A stretch of 63,738 nt of DNA from Treponema sp. (GCA_016293915.1 JAEDCY010000013.1:1-63738); one strand, 5' to 3'. Shown: positions 1-8,837, numbered from the stretch's first letter. Numbers and translations: made by a program. Notes: generated by a model not told the origin, from the letters alone.

Positions 1-63
1 GTGCCGCAATAGCGGTGTATCGCCGGTGGTCGAGTGCCGCAATAGCGGTGTATCGAGACCACC
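1..63. repeat. Family 4 repeat inside polA, with tandem half copy
   Basis: The arms GGTGGTC and GACCACC enclose an inner CCGC/GCGG stem. A 22-bp segment is present twice, at 1-22 and 35-56. The same repeat type occurs at 25331-25365, 26783-26850, 33055-33085, 44585-44632 and 61057-61158. Here it is translated as part of PolA, with no stop codon in the used frame. Confidence 0.7.
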
Positions 64-1285
64 TCTCGAAAAACTTTTCCAACTCGAAATGCGAGTCCTT
101 CCAATCCTCACAAAAATGGAACTTACAGGCATTCATCTGGATACTGCTACCCTCCACGCTTACAACAAGGAACTTACAGAAGGCATCGCCGCAGCGGAGC
201 AGTCCATCTACAAGGAAGTTGGCCACGAATTCAATATTGCATCGCCTAAACAGCTGCAAACAGTACTCTTCGAAGAACGCGGTCTCAAAGCTGGTAAAAA
301 GACCAAAACCGGCTACTCAACCGACACCTCCGTACTCGAGGAACTGGCTTTCGAAGATCCTGTTCCCCGCATGATTCTCGACTACCGCGAAATGGCAAAA
401 CTCAAATCAACTTACGTAGAAGCCCTGCCAAAGCTGGTAGACGACCAGGGCCGCATTCACACAGATTTCGTACAGACCGGAACTGCCACCGGCCGTCTTT
501 CCTGCCGCGACCCGAATCTTCAGAATATTCCGGTCCGAAACGAAGCAGGCCGCCGTATCCGCTCGGCCTTTACCGCGCCGGAAGGAAAAGTCCTCATTTC
601 TGCAGACTATTCTCAGATTGAACTGGTAGTTCTTGCCCATCTTTCGGGCGACAAAAATATGAGCCAGTCCTTCATAGACGGCACAGATGTCCACAAGGCA
701 ACCGCAGCCCTCATCTATGGAGTAGCCCCGGATGCAGTTACCCCGGAAATGCGCCGCACCGCAAAAACAATCAACTTCGGTGTAATTTACGGAATGTCAG
801 CCTTCCGTCTGGCCCGCGACCTTGGAATCAGCCGCACTCAGGCAAGTCAGTTTATCGAAAACTACTTTGCCCAGTACTCAAGTGTAGATTCCTTCATCAA
901 AGACACAATCAAAAAGGCAGAAGAAACCGGCTGGGTAGAAACACTTTTTGGCCGCCGCCGCCCGATTATGAATATCAACAGCCGCAATAAACTGGAAAAA
1001 GCCGCAGCAGAAAGAATTGCAGTAAACACACCGGTTCAGGGCTCCGCCGCAGATATTGTAAAAACAGCAATGCTGGCAGTAAGCGATGCCCTGAAAACTT
1101 CAGCTTCCCCTGCCCGCCTTCTCCTCCAGGTTCACGATGAACTTATTTTTGAGTGCCCGGACGACAAGGCAACAATAGATACCACAATCGCCTTTATCAA
1201 AGATAAAATGGAAAACGCAGTAAAACTGAACGTACCGCTGCGTGTAAGCATTGAATACGGCAAAAACTGGGGAGAATTCCACTAG
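2..1285 (+). CDS. polA: DNA polymerase I, 3' part (polymerase domain)
   Basis: This is the C-terminal part of family A DNA polymerase, which acts in repair and Okazaki-fragment processing. The frame is open from base 2, so the gene starts left of the window. Numbering from a GTG at 26, motif A (DYSQIEL) is near residue 194, motif B (RRTAKTINFGVIYG) near 243-257 and motif C (VHDE) near the C-terminus. The template-binding TGRLSCRDPNLQNIP segment is present. The residue after DYSQIEL is Val where the family almost always has Arg. The first ~20 codons are an interspersed repeat (family 4) read in frame, placed where the exonuclease and polymerase domains join. The stop lies 2 bases before the coaE start, so the two genes are probably cotranscribed. 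Confidence 0.95.
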   Translation, partial: CRNSGVSPVVECRNSGVSRPPLEKLFQLEMRVLPILTKMELTGIHLDTATLHAYNKELTEGIAAAEQSIYKEVGHEFNIASPKQLQTVLFEERGLKAGKKTKTGYSTDTSVLEELAFEDPVPRMILDYREMAKLKSTYVEALPKLVDDQGRIHTDFVQTGTATGRLSCRDPNLQNIPVRNEAGRRIRSAFTAPEGKVLISADYSQIELVVLAHLSGDKNMSQSFIDGTDVHKATAALIYGVAPDAVTPEMRRTAKTINFGVIYGMSAFRLARDLGISRTQASQFIENYFAQYSSVDSFIKDTIKKAEETGWVETLFGRRRPIMNINSRNKLEKAAAERIAVNTPVQGSAADIVKTAMLAVSDALKTSASPARLLLQVHDELIFECPDDKATIDTTIAFIKDKMENAVKLNVPLRVSIEYGKNWGEFH

Positions 1286-1287
1286 TC

Positions 1288-1845
1288 ATGGAAAAATCAC
1301 GGAGCGTCATTGCCGTAGTTGGCCCAATGGCTGCCGGCAAAAACTACATATGCAGCAAACTCAAAGAAGAAGGCTGGGCCGCCGTAGATGCCGATATCCT
1401 CGTTCACGATGCAATCGAACTTGTAAAGGAAAAAATCCTTGAGACCTTCATTCCTTATGCAGAATCGCAGAATATAAAACTCACCAACCCAGACGGCACT
1501 ATAAACCGTAAAAATCTGGGACGGTTGCTTTTTTCTTTCCCTGAGCTTTTGAAAATCCAGGAATCAATAGTTTACCCGATAATCACAAAACAAATAGAAA
1601 ACTTTATAGATGGCCACGACAAAACCATTATCAATGCAACAGTGCTCTACAAAACACCAGAGCTCCTCTCCCGCTGCGAAAAAATCCTCTTTGTAACCGC
1701 CCCATTTTTTACAAGATTCCGCCGCGCCCGCCGCCGTGACCACTTACCCCGCCGTCAGATTTTCCGCCGCTTCCATGCCCAACGCAATCTTCTGCGCGAA
1801 TACCAGAAAACCGGCATTCCTATCGAAATAATCCACAATAAGTAA
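1288..1845 (+). CDS. coaE: Dephospho-CoA kinase
   Basis: The product would phosphorylate dephospho-CoA with ATP in the last step of CoA synthesis, in the cytoplasm. The 185-residue protein opens with a P-loop (GPMAAGKN, residues ~12-19) followed by DADILVHDA, matching the DADxxxH/R motif of CoaE. A basic lid segment (RFRRARRRDHLPRRQIFRRF) follows near residue 145. The length is slightly under the usual ~200. The family P-loop normally ends GKS/T, but here it reads GKN, which is a deviation worth noting. The ATG is 2 bases after the polA stop. The call rests on these motifs and on the overall length. Confidence 0.8.
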   Translation: MEKSRSVIAVVGPMAAGKNYICSKLKEEGWAAVDADILVHDAIELVKEKILETFIPYAESQNIKLTNPDGTINRKNLGRLLFSFPELLKIQESIVYPIITKQIENFIDGHDKTIINATVLYKTPELLSRCEKILFVTAPFFTRFRRARRRDHLPRRQIFRRFHAQRNLLREYQKTGIPIEIIHNK

Positions 1846-1917
1846 TTAATTAGAGTAATCTTTTTAAACTTTTTCCTAAACTTTTTTTCCTAACTACCGA
1901 TAGTTTTAATAAGGTGG

Positions 1918-1933
1918 CCGGTTTAATAACCGG
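1918..1933 (+). promoter_or_regulatory. Hairpin just upstream of the SPOR gene
   Basis: A perfect 6-bp stem CCGGTT/AACCGG with a TAAT loop ends a few bases before the AAAGAGGA ribosome binding site of the next gene. It could mask the site or be chance. No regulator is evident. Confidence 0.3.
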
Positions 1934-1950
1934 TGCAAAGAGGAAAATTT

Positions 1951-2772
1951 ATGGAACAGAAAAAGACATTATGGATTATCGCCGCAGTAGGAGTTTTCCT
2001 GCTCGTAGTTCTGGGTGTACCGGCAATTTTACATTATCCTTCAAGGAATCCAGTTCCCGCTTATGCAAGTATCTCTCCAGTTGAAAAGAAAAGTGCTTCA
2101 AACGGCTGGACAAAAACTACTTCTGATATTTCTGCTCCAGTATCTGTTACAGATCAGGATCTTCAAGCTGCAAAAGTAAATGACCTGGTTGTTCTGGCAG
2201 ACAATGCAACCGTTTATTCTCAGAATACAACATCAAATGATGCTACAACAATCGATTTGAATTCTCTTAAGAACGAAGTTCTTACAGAGGCACAGGCTCC
2301 TTCTCAGCCACAGAATATCAATATCACAGTTAATATTCCTGAAACTTCAGCATCTGAAGCAAAAGAAGTTGTAGAAACTCCAGCCATTACAGCATCACCT
2401 GCTGTAAAGAGTGTTCAGAAAGCTGATACAAAGCCAAAGGCAAAAGTTGCAAAGACAGCTCCAGCTCCTGCAACTACAACAAAAACTGCTGCTCAGCCGG
2501 CAAAAACAGAACCTAAGAAAACACAGTATTGGGTACAGGTTGCAGCATACAGCAATAAAAAAGGTGCAGAAGGTGCCCGCTCTATTCTTGATGAAAACAA
2601 GATTCCTTCAGACATCTTTACCTACAGAGATAACAAAGATAAACTCTACTACAGAGTTCGTGTAGGTCCATATACAACAAAGAGCGAAGCTGAATACTGG
2701 CGCACAAGAATTATCAAAATCAGTGAAATTGATAATGCTGGTGACAGTTACATAACAAGCACAACGATTTAA
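1951..2772 (+). CDS. Membrane-anchored SPOR-domain protein
   Basis: SPOR domains bind denuded peptidoglycan glycan strands, usually at septa. The 273-residue product has an N-terminal transmembrane anchor (residues ~8-27, IIAAVGVFLLVVLGVPAIL), a long low-complexity Ala/Pro/Lys/Thr linker (~130-190) and a C-terminal SPOR domain starting at QYWVQVAAYSNKKGAEGARS and ending near YYRVRVGPY. The ATG at 1951 was chosen over a GTG at 1933 because AAAGAGGA lies 6-12 bases before it. The linker repeats Lys-Ala-Thr-Pro motifs, as expected for a periplasmic spacer. It has its own terminator, so it is probably a single-gene unit. A role in cell division or morphology is inferred. Confidence 0.85.
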   Translation: MEQKKTLWIIAAVGVFLLVVLGVPAILHYPSRNPVPAYASISPVEKKSASNGWTKTTSDISAPVSVTDQDLQAAKVNDLVVLADNATVYSQNTTSNDATTIDLNSLKNEVLTEAQAPSQPQNINITVNIPETSASEAKEVVETPAITASPAVKSVQKADTKPKAKVAKTAPAPATTTKTAAQPAKTEPKKTQYWVQVAAYSNKKGAEGARSILDENKIPSDIFTYRDNKDKLYYRVRVGPYTTKSEAEYWRTRIIKISEIDNAGDSYITSTTI

Positions 2773-2802
2773 TTACATAAAGTCTGTTTTATACTCCTTT
2801 AT

Positions 2803-2837
2803 AAGGAACTGCTGAAAGCTGGCAGTTCCTTTTTTTA
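2803..2837 (+). terminator. Rho-independent terminator of the SPOR gene
   Basis: A perfect 10-bp stem, AAGGAACTGC/GCAGTTCCTT, with a 9-base loop is followed by a run of seven T. Confidence 0.9.
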
Positions 2838-2891
2838 TATTTTTTCCTGAATCATTTCCTGTTTTCATCATTTTTGAACCATATATATAGT

Positions 2892-4274
2892 ATGAAAACA
2901 ATACGAAAAATGATTATATTCTTTATTCTTGCCGGCAGTTTGTATACAAAAGCCTTTTCTGCAGACCCCTTTCACCTTGAATTTTATGCTGATTCAGAAA
3001 AAACAGTGGGAACAAGACTTTCTGCCCCTTATTTTGAATTCAGGTTTAACACCCGCTTTCCAAAAGAATCCTTTGGCTTATCTTTTTCAACAAAGAAGTT
3101 TTCATTTATTCCTTTTACAATGAAAGTCGGAAATTTAAGTGAAGGAGGCCCCATTTCTGCACTGAAAAATCCCATGCTTTCAGCGGGAACTTCTCCTTTT
3201 TCAAATGGAATCACTTCTGTTACAGGTATTTCTGCAAATCTGCCAGGCTATACTTCTTTTTCAAAAGCTGTCGGTGTTTTTGTTCAGGCAGAATTTCCCT
3301 TTCCTGTAATAATAAACTGTTTTGTAGCAGAAGATTTACATGAGCCCACATTTTCTTTGCTTTATTCGCACAGTTTTTTAAGTAAAGTCCTTACATTCAA
3401 GTTTTCGTCAACAAGCGGAAGCTTTGAATATAAATCAAACAGTAATTCGTCCTGGTTTTTGCGCAATCCCTACTACCCTTCAGGAAATCATTTATGCATA
3501 TTAAATCAATTGTCTGTAGAATATAATCCTAAATCAAAAAATAAATACATTCCTTCAATACTAACGAATTTTACAGCTGCTTTTTATGAATCTCCCTTCG
3601 GAGGGCTTCCTTTTAATCTGCGTGCAGACATAAAACTGTCTGCAAAACACACAGAACTATTTGCATCAGCCTTTTATAATCCGGTAGATGGAATTATTAC
3701 AAGTTCACAAAAATCAATTCCTTCCTGCATACAGCTAAAAGGCGGACTTTCTGCCAGGACAATTCTTGGAATGAATCTGTCCAGTCCTTTTTTTATAAAA
3801 AGCGGCTTCAATGTTTTTTCCCAGATTAATCTTATGGAAACTGAACATCCTCTCAAAATAAACGCTGGTCTTCAGCTTGCTGCTGCAACAAATATTCTAT
3901 CCTTTTCTGCTTCATTAACTTTAAATCTTATTACATCCAGAAAAACTTTGGCCCTGCAAAAAAGTGAAATAAGCAGTATTTTTTTTCAATTAAAAGATAA
4001 CTTTAATCTCAGATATATAAATGCGGGAGCAGCTCTTTCCGCAACTTTTACACCAGAAAAATCAGAAAGCTTCTCTGCAAAATATAAAATTTCTATAAAT
4101 GCTGCTAATACTCATTCACAGAAGTTATATGGAAATGCCTCCTTTTCAATAAATACAAAGGGCAGCGAAATTGCGTCTAAAAATCTTGAAGCATCTCTAA
4201 CGGCAAAACTCCAGTTTCGCTGGCTTATGCTTACTGGTAAAATATCCTGCAAATTTGATTTCGGTGATTTATAG
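2892..4274 (+). CDS. Putative outer-membrane protein, function unknown
   Basis: The 460-residue protein starts with a signal peptide (MKTIRKMIIFFILAGSLYTKAFSA, cleavage likely after FSA). The rest is rich in Ser, Phe and Asn with alternating hydrophobic and polar residues in many short segments, such as LTFKFSSTSGSFEYKS and FSASLTLNLITS. This pattern fits a large beta-barrel. I do not recognise a named family. The ATG at 2892 is preferred to the TTG at 2874 because it places the signal peptide at the very N-terminus. No strong Shine-Dalgarno sequence precedes it. It stands alone between the SPOR gene terminator and fusA. Barrel topology is an inference from composition only. Confidence 0.6.
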   Translation: MKTIRKMIIFFILAGSLYTKAFSADPFHLEFYADSEKTVGTRLSAPYFEFRFNTRFPKESFGLSFSTKKFSFIPFTMKVGNLSEGGPISALKNPMLSAGTSPFSNGITSVTGISANLPGYTSFSKAVGVFVQAEFPFPVIINCFVAEDLHEPTFSLLYSHSFLSKVLTFKFSSTSGSFEYKSNSNSSWFLRNPYYPSGNHLCILNQLSVEYNPKSKNKYIPSILTNFTAAFYESPFGGLPFNLRADIKLSAKHTELFASAFYNPVDGIITSSQKSIPSCIQLKGGLSARTILGMNLSSPFFIKSGFNVFSQINLMETEHPLKINAGLQLAAATNILSFSASLTLNLITSRKTLALQKSEISSIFFQLKDNFNLRYINAGAALSATFTPEKSESFSAKYKISINAANTHSQKLYGNASFSINTKGSEIASKNLEASLTAKLQFRWLMLTGKISCKFDFGDL

Positions 4275-4300
4275 TGTAAATATCTTGAATAGGTCGCATT

Positions 4301-4329
4301 TTTTCATTAAAATGGACAGACACTATAAT
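4301..4329 (+). promoter_or_regulatory. Probable fusA promoter
   Basis: A consensus -10 box TATAAT at 4324-4329 lies 32 bases before the fusA ATG. The -35 region (TTTTCA at 4301-4306, 17-bp spacing) is weak. Confidence 0.4.
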
Positions 4330-4361
4330 CTTAGGAATATTTTTTTAAAAGAGGTATTAAT

Positions 4362-6458
4362 ATGGCTTGGGATATTTCAAAAGTAAGAAATATCGGTATC
4401 AGTGCCCACATTGACTCTGGAAAGACAACAACTTCAGAACGTATCTTGTTCTACTGTAACAAGATTCACGCAATTCACGAAGTTCGTGGTAAGGACGGTG
4501 TTGGTGCTGTAATGGATAACATGGAACTGGAACGTGAACGTGGTATCACAATCCAGTCTGCTGCTACTCAGGTTCAGTGGAAAGACTACACAATCAACCT
4601 TATCGACACACCGGGTCACGTTGACTTCACTGTAGAAGTTGAACGCTCACTCCGCGTACTCGACGGCGCTATCATGATTCTTTGTGCCGTTGCCGGTGTT
4701 CAGTCTCAGTCAATCACTGTAGACCGCCAGCTCAAGCGCTACCATGTACCACGTGTTGCATTTGTAAACAAGTGTGACCGTCAGGGTGCTAACCCACTCC
4801 GCGTTCGCCTCCAGCTTCGCGAAAAGCTCGGACTCAACGCTTATATGATGGAGCTTCCTATTGGTCTTGAAGACAAGCTCGAAGGTGTTGTAGACCTCGT
4901 TGCTATGAAGGCTATCTACTTCGACGGACCAAACGGTGAAAATCTCCGCATTGCAGAAATTCCTGCAAACATGACTGCCGATGCAGAAAAGTACCGCGAA
5001 GAACTCCTCGACGCTGCTTCTATGTTCGATGATTCTTTGATGGAAGAAATCATGGAAAAGGGTTACGATGGAGTTGCAGAAGACAAGATTATCGCTGCTA
5101 TCCGTAAGGGAACACTTGCTGAGCAGTTCGTAGGTGTATTCTGCGGTTCAGCTCACGTAAACAAGGGTATTCAGCCACTTCTCGACGCTGTAGTACGCTA
5201 CCTCCCGGCTCCAAACGAAGTACGCAACGTTGCTCTCGACCTCGACAACAACGAAGCAGAAGTAGAACTTGAATCAGTTGATAACAAGCCTTGTGTTGCT
5301 CTTGGTTTCAAGCTTGATGATGGTCAGTACGGTCAGCTTACCTATACTCGTGTATATCAGGGAAAAATCAAGAAGGGTGAAGAACTCTATAACACACGTA
5401 ATAAGAAGAGATTCAAGGTTGGACGTCTTGTTCGTATGAACTCTGCTCAGATGGAAGATATCAACGAAGGTTGTGCAGGTGATATCGTTGCACTCTTCGG
5501 TGTTGACTGTGCATCTGGTGATACATTCGTAAGCGGTGGAGTAAACTACTCTATGGCTTCTATGTACGTTCCAGAGCCTGTAATTTCTTTGTCTATTACT
5601 CCAAAAGATAAGCAGGCATCTATGCAGATGTCAAAGGCTCTTAACCGCTTTACTAAGGAAGACCCTACATTCCGCGTATACACAGACCCAGAATCTAACG
5701 AAACAATCATCAAGGGTATGGGTGAGCTTCACCTTGAAGTATACGTTGAGCGTATGAAGCGTGAATACAACTGTGAAGTAACAACTGGTGCTCCACAGGT
5801 TGCTTACCGCGAATCTATCACTACAACTGGTGACTTCAACTATACACATAAGAAACAGACTGGTGGTTCTGGTCAGTACGGTCGTGTTGCCGGCTTCATG
5901 GAACCTGATACAGAGAAAGACTACGAGTTCGTAGACGCAATTAAGGGTGGTGCTATTCCTAACGAATACATCCCTTCTTGTGATAAAGGTTTCCAAAAGG
6001 CTATGAAGGAAGGTTCTTTGATTGGAGCTCCTATCGTAGGTGTTAAGATTACAATTAATGATGGTCAGTACCACCCTGTAGACTCTAACGATAACGCATT
6101 CCAGATTGCTGCTATTGGTGCTTTCCGCGAAGGTTACATGAAGGCTAAGCCTGTAATCCTCGAACCAATCATGAAGGTACAGATGACTGCACCTACTGAG
6201 TTCCAGGGTAACCTCTTCGGTCTTATCAACCAGCGCCGTGGTGTAATCGTTGATTCAACTGATGAAAACAACACTTCTACTGTAAACGCAGAAGTTCCAC
6301 TTTCAGAAATGTTCGGATTCTCTACTATCCTCCGTTCTTCAACTCAGGGTAAGGGTGAATTCACAATGGAATTCCTTAAGTATGGTAAGGTTCCAAACAA
6401 CGTATCTGAAGAGCTTCAGGCTAAATACAAGGAACAGAAAGCAGCTGGTAAGAAATAA
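4362..6458 (+). CDS. fusA: Translation elongation factor G (spirochaetal EFG1 type)
   Basis: This GTPase drives ribosome translocation. The 698-residue protein has all G-domain motifs: G1 AHIDSGKTT (~15-23), G2 RGIT, G3 DTPGH and G4 NKCD, followed by the usual domains II-V (GMGELHLEVYVERMKREY is typical of domain III). The Ser in HIDSGKTT, in place of the usual Ala, and NKCDRQGANP after it resemble the spirochaete/mitochondrial EFG1 lineage, in which translocation and recycling are split between two paralogues. That assignment is from memory of the family. Codon choice is strongly biased, as expected for a highly expressed gene. It has a TATAAT promoter and a strong terminator and appears monocistronic. 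Confidence 0.95.
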   Translation: MAWDISKVRNIGISAHIDSGKTTTSERILFYCNKIHAIHEVRGKDGVGAVMDNMELERERGITIQSAATQVQWKDYTINLIDTPGHVDFTVEVERSLRVLDGAIMILCAVAGVQSQSITVDRQLKRYHVPRVAFVNKCDRQGANPLRVRLQLREKLGLNAYMMELPIGLEDKLEGVVDLVAMKAIYFDGPNGENLRIAEIPANMTADAEKYREELLDAASMFDDSLMEEIMEKGYDGVAEDKIIAAIRKGTLAEQFVGVFCGSAHVNKGIQPLLDAVVRYLPAPNEVRNVALDLDNNEAEVELESVDNKPCVALGFKLDDGQYGQLTYTRVYQGKIKKGEELYNTRNKKRFKVGRLVRMNSAQMEDINEGCAGDIVALFGVDCASGDTFVSGGVNYSMASMYVPEPVISLSITPKDKQASMQMSKALNRFTKEDPTFRVYTDPESNETIIKGMGELHLEVYVERMKREYNCEVTTGAPQVAYRESITTTGDFNYTHKKQTGGSGQYGRVAGFMEPDTEKDYEFVDAIKGGAIPNEYIPSCDKGFQKAMKEGSLIGAPIVGVKITINDGQYHPVDSNDNAFQIAAIGAFREGYMKAKPVILEPIMKVQMTAPTEFQGNLFGLINQRRGVIVDSTDENNTSTVNAEVPLSEMFGFSTILRSSTQGKGEFTMEFLKYGKVPNNVSEELQAKYKEQKAAGKK

Positions 6459-6470
6459 GCTGTTAGTATA

Positions 6471-6520
6471 GACCCTGAAACAAGTTCAGGGTGACGTCAT
6501 CCCGAACTTGTTTCGGGATC
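6471..6520. repeat. Family 3 short repeat (paired hairpins)
   Basis: Two adjacent hairpins, CCCTGAA/TTCAGGG and CCCGAA/TTCGGG, each have an ACAAG or CTTGT loop. This is the short form of the family found at 10462, 32913, 36175, 37151, 62258 and 63060. Confidence 0.7.
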
Positions 6521-6525
6521 TAACG

Positions 6526-6558
6526 AAGGACCATCCACCAGGATGGTTCTTTTTTATT
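6526..6558 (+). terminator. Terminator of fusA
   Basis: An 11-bp stem (AAGGACCATCC/GGATGGTTCTT, one G-T pair) with an ACCA loop is followed by a T-rich tract. Confidence 0.9.
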
Positions 6559-6657
6559 GTCACACGGATTCGATTTTGCTAACGCAAAATCTTTTTTTTG
6601 GTTTTAAAATTAGAATACAAAAAAGAAACGTCGTTAGACGTTTCGAATCCGTGTGAC
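6559..6657 (-). repeat. Family 1 cloverleaf-like repeat, copy A
   Basis: The outer stem GTCACACGGATTC/GAATCCGTGTGAC encloses two hairpin arms. On the minus strand the first arm is GAAACGTC/GACGTTTC (variable between copies) and the second is GATTTTGC/GCAAAATC (constant). The linker between the arms is A/T-rich. Confidence 0.85.
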
Positions 6658-6736
6658 AAATTATTTACTTGCTTTTACGCTATACACAGTTTAGAATGGT
6701 ATAAGTAAAAATATATTGCACCTCAGGAGGTACCTT

Positions 6737-7396
6737 ATGGATAAAAAAGATTTAATTGCTCACAGCCCAGTGAGATATTTTGATGTGACTAATGCTGGCT
6801 TAAAAGACGGTGAAATGGGACTTATAACAGCAAAAAAGGGACTTGGAAAGACTTCTGTTCTGGTACAGTTCGGAATTGACAGCCTTCTTAACGACAAAGC
6901 CCTGGTACATGTTTCTTTTGACCAGCAGTCATCTAATGTAATTGCATGGTATTCAAGTGTTCTTGCAGAAATCGCAAAGAAAAAGAGTCTGAATCTTGAT
7001 GATGTAAACGAAGAAATTGTCCGCAACCGCACAATTTTGAACTTCAATCAGGAAACTTTCACCCTGCCAAAGGTTGTAAATACACTTAGGGCTATGAAAG
7101 ACGGCGGTATTAAAATCAGCACAATCGTTGTAGATGGTCTTGATATGAACAAGGCATCTTGTGCAGATATCAAATGCTTTGCAGATTTTATCAAATCAGA
7201 GAAAATGACGGCCTGGTTCAGTTTTACAAACGAAGCTGCTGACTTAAAAGGAACTCTTGATACAGATAAACTCGAGAACTTTACAACTGTTGCACATCTT
7301 GCTGCAGAAGGAAAAGCTCTTTCTCTTGCTATTCTCAAAAATGGAGAGGGAAAAGTTAATCTTGATGCAAAAACACTTTTGATGTCTAAAGCATAA
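6737..7396 (+). CDS. RecA/DnaB-like P-loop ATPase, function unknown
   Basis: The 219-residue protein has a Walker A motif at residues ~31-38 (KGLGKTS, preceded by MGLITAK) and a Walker B-like strand ending in Asp (ISTIVVDGLD, ~135-144). The layout, with AHVSFDQQSS-type strands between them, resembles the core ATPase fold of KaiC/DnaB/RecA proteins. No helicase N-terminal domain or DNA-binding loop motif is present, so it is not a replicative helicase. The ATG at 6737 follows a near-perfect AGGAGG (6725-6730). It stands alone with its own terminator. I cannot assign a role; binding of ATP is likely, and the rest is unknown. Confidence 0.65.
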   Translation: MDKKDLIAHSPVRYFDVTNAGLKDGEMGLITAKKGLGKTSVLVQFGIDSLLNDKALVHVSFDQQSSNVIAWYSSVLAEIAKKKSLNLDDVNEEIVRNRTILNFNQETFTLPKVVNTLRAMKDGGIKISTIVVDGLDMNKASCADIKCFADFIKSEKMTAWFSFTNEAADLKGTLDTDKLENFTTVAHLAAEGKALSLAILKNGEGKVNLDAKTLLMSKA

Positions 7397-7427
7397 TTTC
7401 TTTATCATTACAGGCCATTAAATCTGT

Positions 7428-7468
7428 AAAAAAATGCACTTTTTCTATAAGAAAAGTGCATTTTTTGT
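7428..7468 (+). terminator. Terminator of the P-loop ATPase gene
   Basis: The long hairpin AAAAAATGCACTTTT/GAAAAGTGCATTTTTT is followed by T residues. The A-rich 5' flank makes it potentially bidirectional. Confidence 0.85.
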
Positions 7469-7537
7469 TATCTCAAGTGTTATATATTATAACGAGCTTA
7501 AAATCATAATTTAAATGCTCGAATGAAGGAGTATAAC

Positions 7538-8023
7538 ATGAAAAAGTTATTCATTGGTCTTTTTACTGCATCTATCATGCTGTTTATGTCAAGTTGTGTC
7601 GTGGTAGCTGACAAACCAGCTGTAGTTGTTGTTGAACCATTATTTTATTCAATTACATTTGTAAATGACACAGAAGAAAATGTTATTGACTGGTATGTAA
7701 ATGTAAAAGGAAGCAATAAAAAAATTGCTATATCATCTGAGTTCTGCCCTGTTCCATCAGGAACTTCTTCAAAATTAGATTGTCTTCCAAAAGAGAAGTA
7801 CTATCAGGTACGTTTTTCCCTCTATCCAGACTATCTGACAATTTATACAACAGGTACATACTTATATCTGGACAAAGATGTTGAATACAGACTTATGGAA
7901 AGATATTACTCAACACGTTCTGCCGGAAGAACTGACGAAGAGCAGACTCCTCGGTTCTATCTCAAAGGTTCAGATGGCTCTGAAATCCCTTTGATTACAG
8001 AAACAGAAGAGCCAAGAGCGTAA
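7538..8023 (+). CDS. Small lipoprotein, function unknown
   Basis: The 161-residue product has a lipoprotein signal peptide (MKKLFIGLFTASIMLFMSSC, lipobox FMSSC with Cys at 20). The mature part is a compact, mostly beta-predicted domain with an early Pro/Val-rich stretch (VVVADKPAVVVVEP) and a motif FVNDTEENVIDWYVNVKGS. No family is recognised. The ATG at 7538 follows GAAGGAG at the correct distance. The gene is convergent with the next one, with only one base between the two stop codons. It would be exposed on the inner or outer membrane surface. Confidence 0.65.
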   Translation: MKKLFIGLFTASIMLFMSSCVVVADKPAVVVVEPLFYSITFVNDTEENVIDWYVNVKGSNKKIAISSEFCPVPSGTSSKLDCLPKEKYYQVRFSLYPDYLTIYTTGTYLYLDKDVEYRLMERYYSTRSAGRTDEEQTPRFYLKGSDGSEIPLITETEEPRA

Positions 8024-8024
8024 A

Positions 8025-8837
8025 TTATAAATCCTGCTGCTGATCGTCTTTCCATGGAAAGAGGAAGCTGCGGATAGTTCGGGGACCAAGAATTTCACGG
8101 TCCTCGGCAATAAGATCATCCCAAGGAATCTGACGACGCTGTTTTTTAGTTGTCAGTTCCGGATGTTCTTCAAGGTAATCATATTTATAAAGAAGAATAC
8201 GCAAGGCATTTGTGTTAGCAATCAAAAGTCCTGTCATAGAAGGGAAAAATCCAATACAAACAAAAGAAAGAACAATCAAAATAAGATTGTAAAGTCCCAT
8301 TGCAAGAGAAAAACCGGTATTATCGAAAAGGATTATAAAACTCTTCTTAAGGCATTTCTTAAAATTATTATGCATAAGTGCACGAATAGGAATAAACCAC
8401 TGCATTGCAAGAAGATAAAAGAAATCAACCCAGAAAATTGCACATCCAAGCGCAAATCCAAATAAAGAACCAGACTCCACAATATAGTATCGGATAGAAA
8501 AACTGGAAATCAGGAATACTGCACAATTCATCAAAGCAAACAAGGTTGCATCTTTCAACACACCTGGAATTGCTTTAATAAAGTCGAATATACGGATACC
8601 ATCGAAATTTGCAATATGAGCCGCTGTATCACTATAAGCAAAAACAATAACAGAAAGAATTATAACACTTAAAATCAGAACAAAAAGAAGAAGTAGCTGT
8701 GATTCAGATCTTGCAGTAAGACCATTCAAGAGAACAAGACCTAGTCCTGAAAAAAGGAAAACAAGATTTGCCAGTACAACAGAAAGAAGGTTATCCCAAC
8801 CATCACAAAAATTCTTTTTAATAATAAATCCAAACAT
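8025..8837 (-). CDS. Integral membrane protein, YesL/DUF624-like
   Basis: The 270-residue protein has about five or six hydrophobic segments (for example LANLVFLFSGLGLVLLNGL, LLLLFVLILSVIILSVIVFAY, ALMNCAVFLISSF, FALGCAIFWVDFFYLLAM, LILIVLSFVCIGFF). A charged C-terminal tail follows (KKQRRQIPWDDLIAEDREILGPR). A topology of several short helices with an N-terminal GWDNLLSVVLANL motif resembles the YesL/DUF624 group, often near sugar or regulator genes, but this is a loose match. No catalytic motif is seen. It is transcribed towards the lipoprotein gene and divergently from marR, with about 60 bp between them. Confidence 0.55.
   Translation of the reverse strand: MFGFIIKKNFCDGWDNLLSVVLANLVFLFSGLGLVLLNGLTARSESQLLLLFVLILSVIILSVIVFAYSDTAAHIANFDGIRIFDFIKAIPGVLKDATLFALMNCAVFLISSFSIRYYIVESGSLFGFALGCAIFWVDFFYLLAMQWFIPIRALMHNNFKKCLKKSFIILFDNTGFSLAMGLYNLILIVLSFVCIGFFPSMTGLLIANTNALRILLYKYDYLEEHPELTTKKQRRQIPWDDLIAEDREILGPRTIRSFLFPWKDDQQQDL

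Noticed and set aside
5631..6074. 147-codon minus-strand ORF within fusA
   Set aside because: Antisense shadow of a gene with biased codons; Cys/Phe/Thr-rich composition without motifs.
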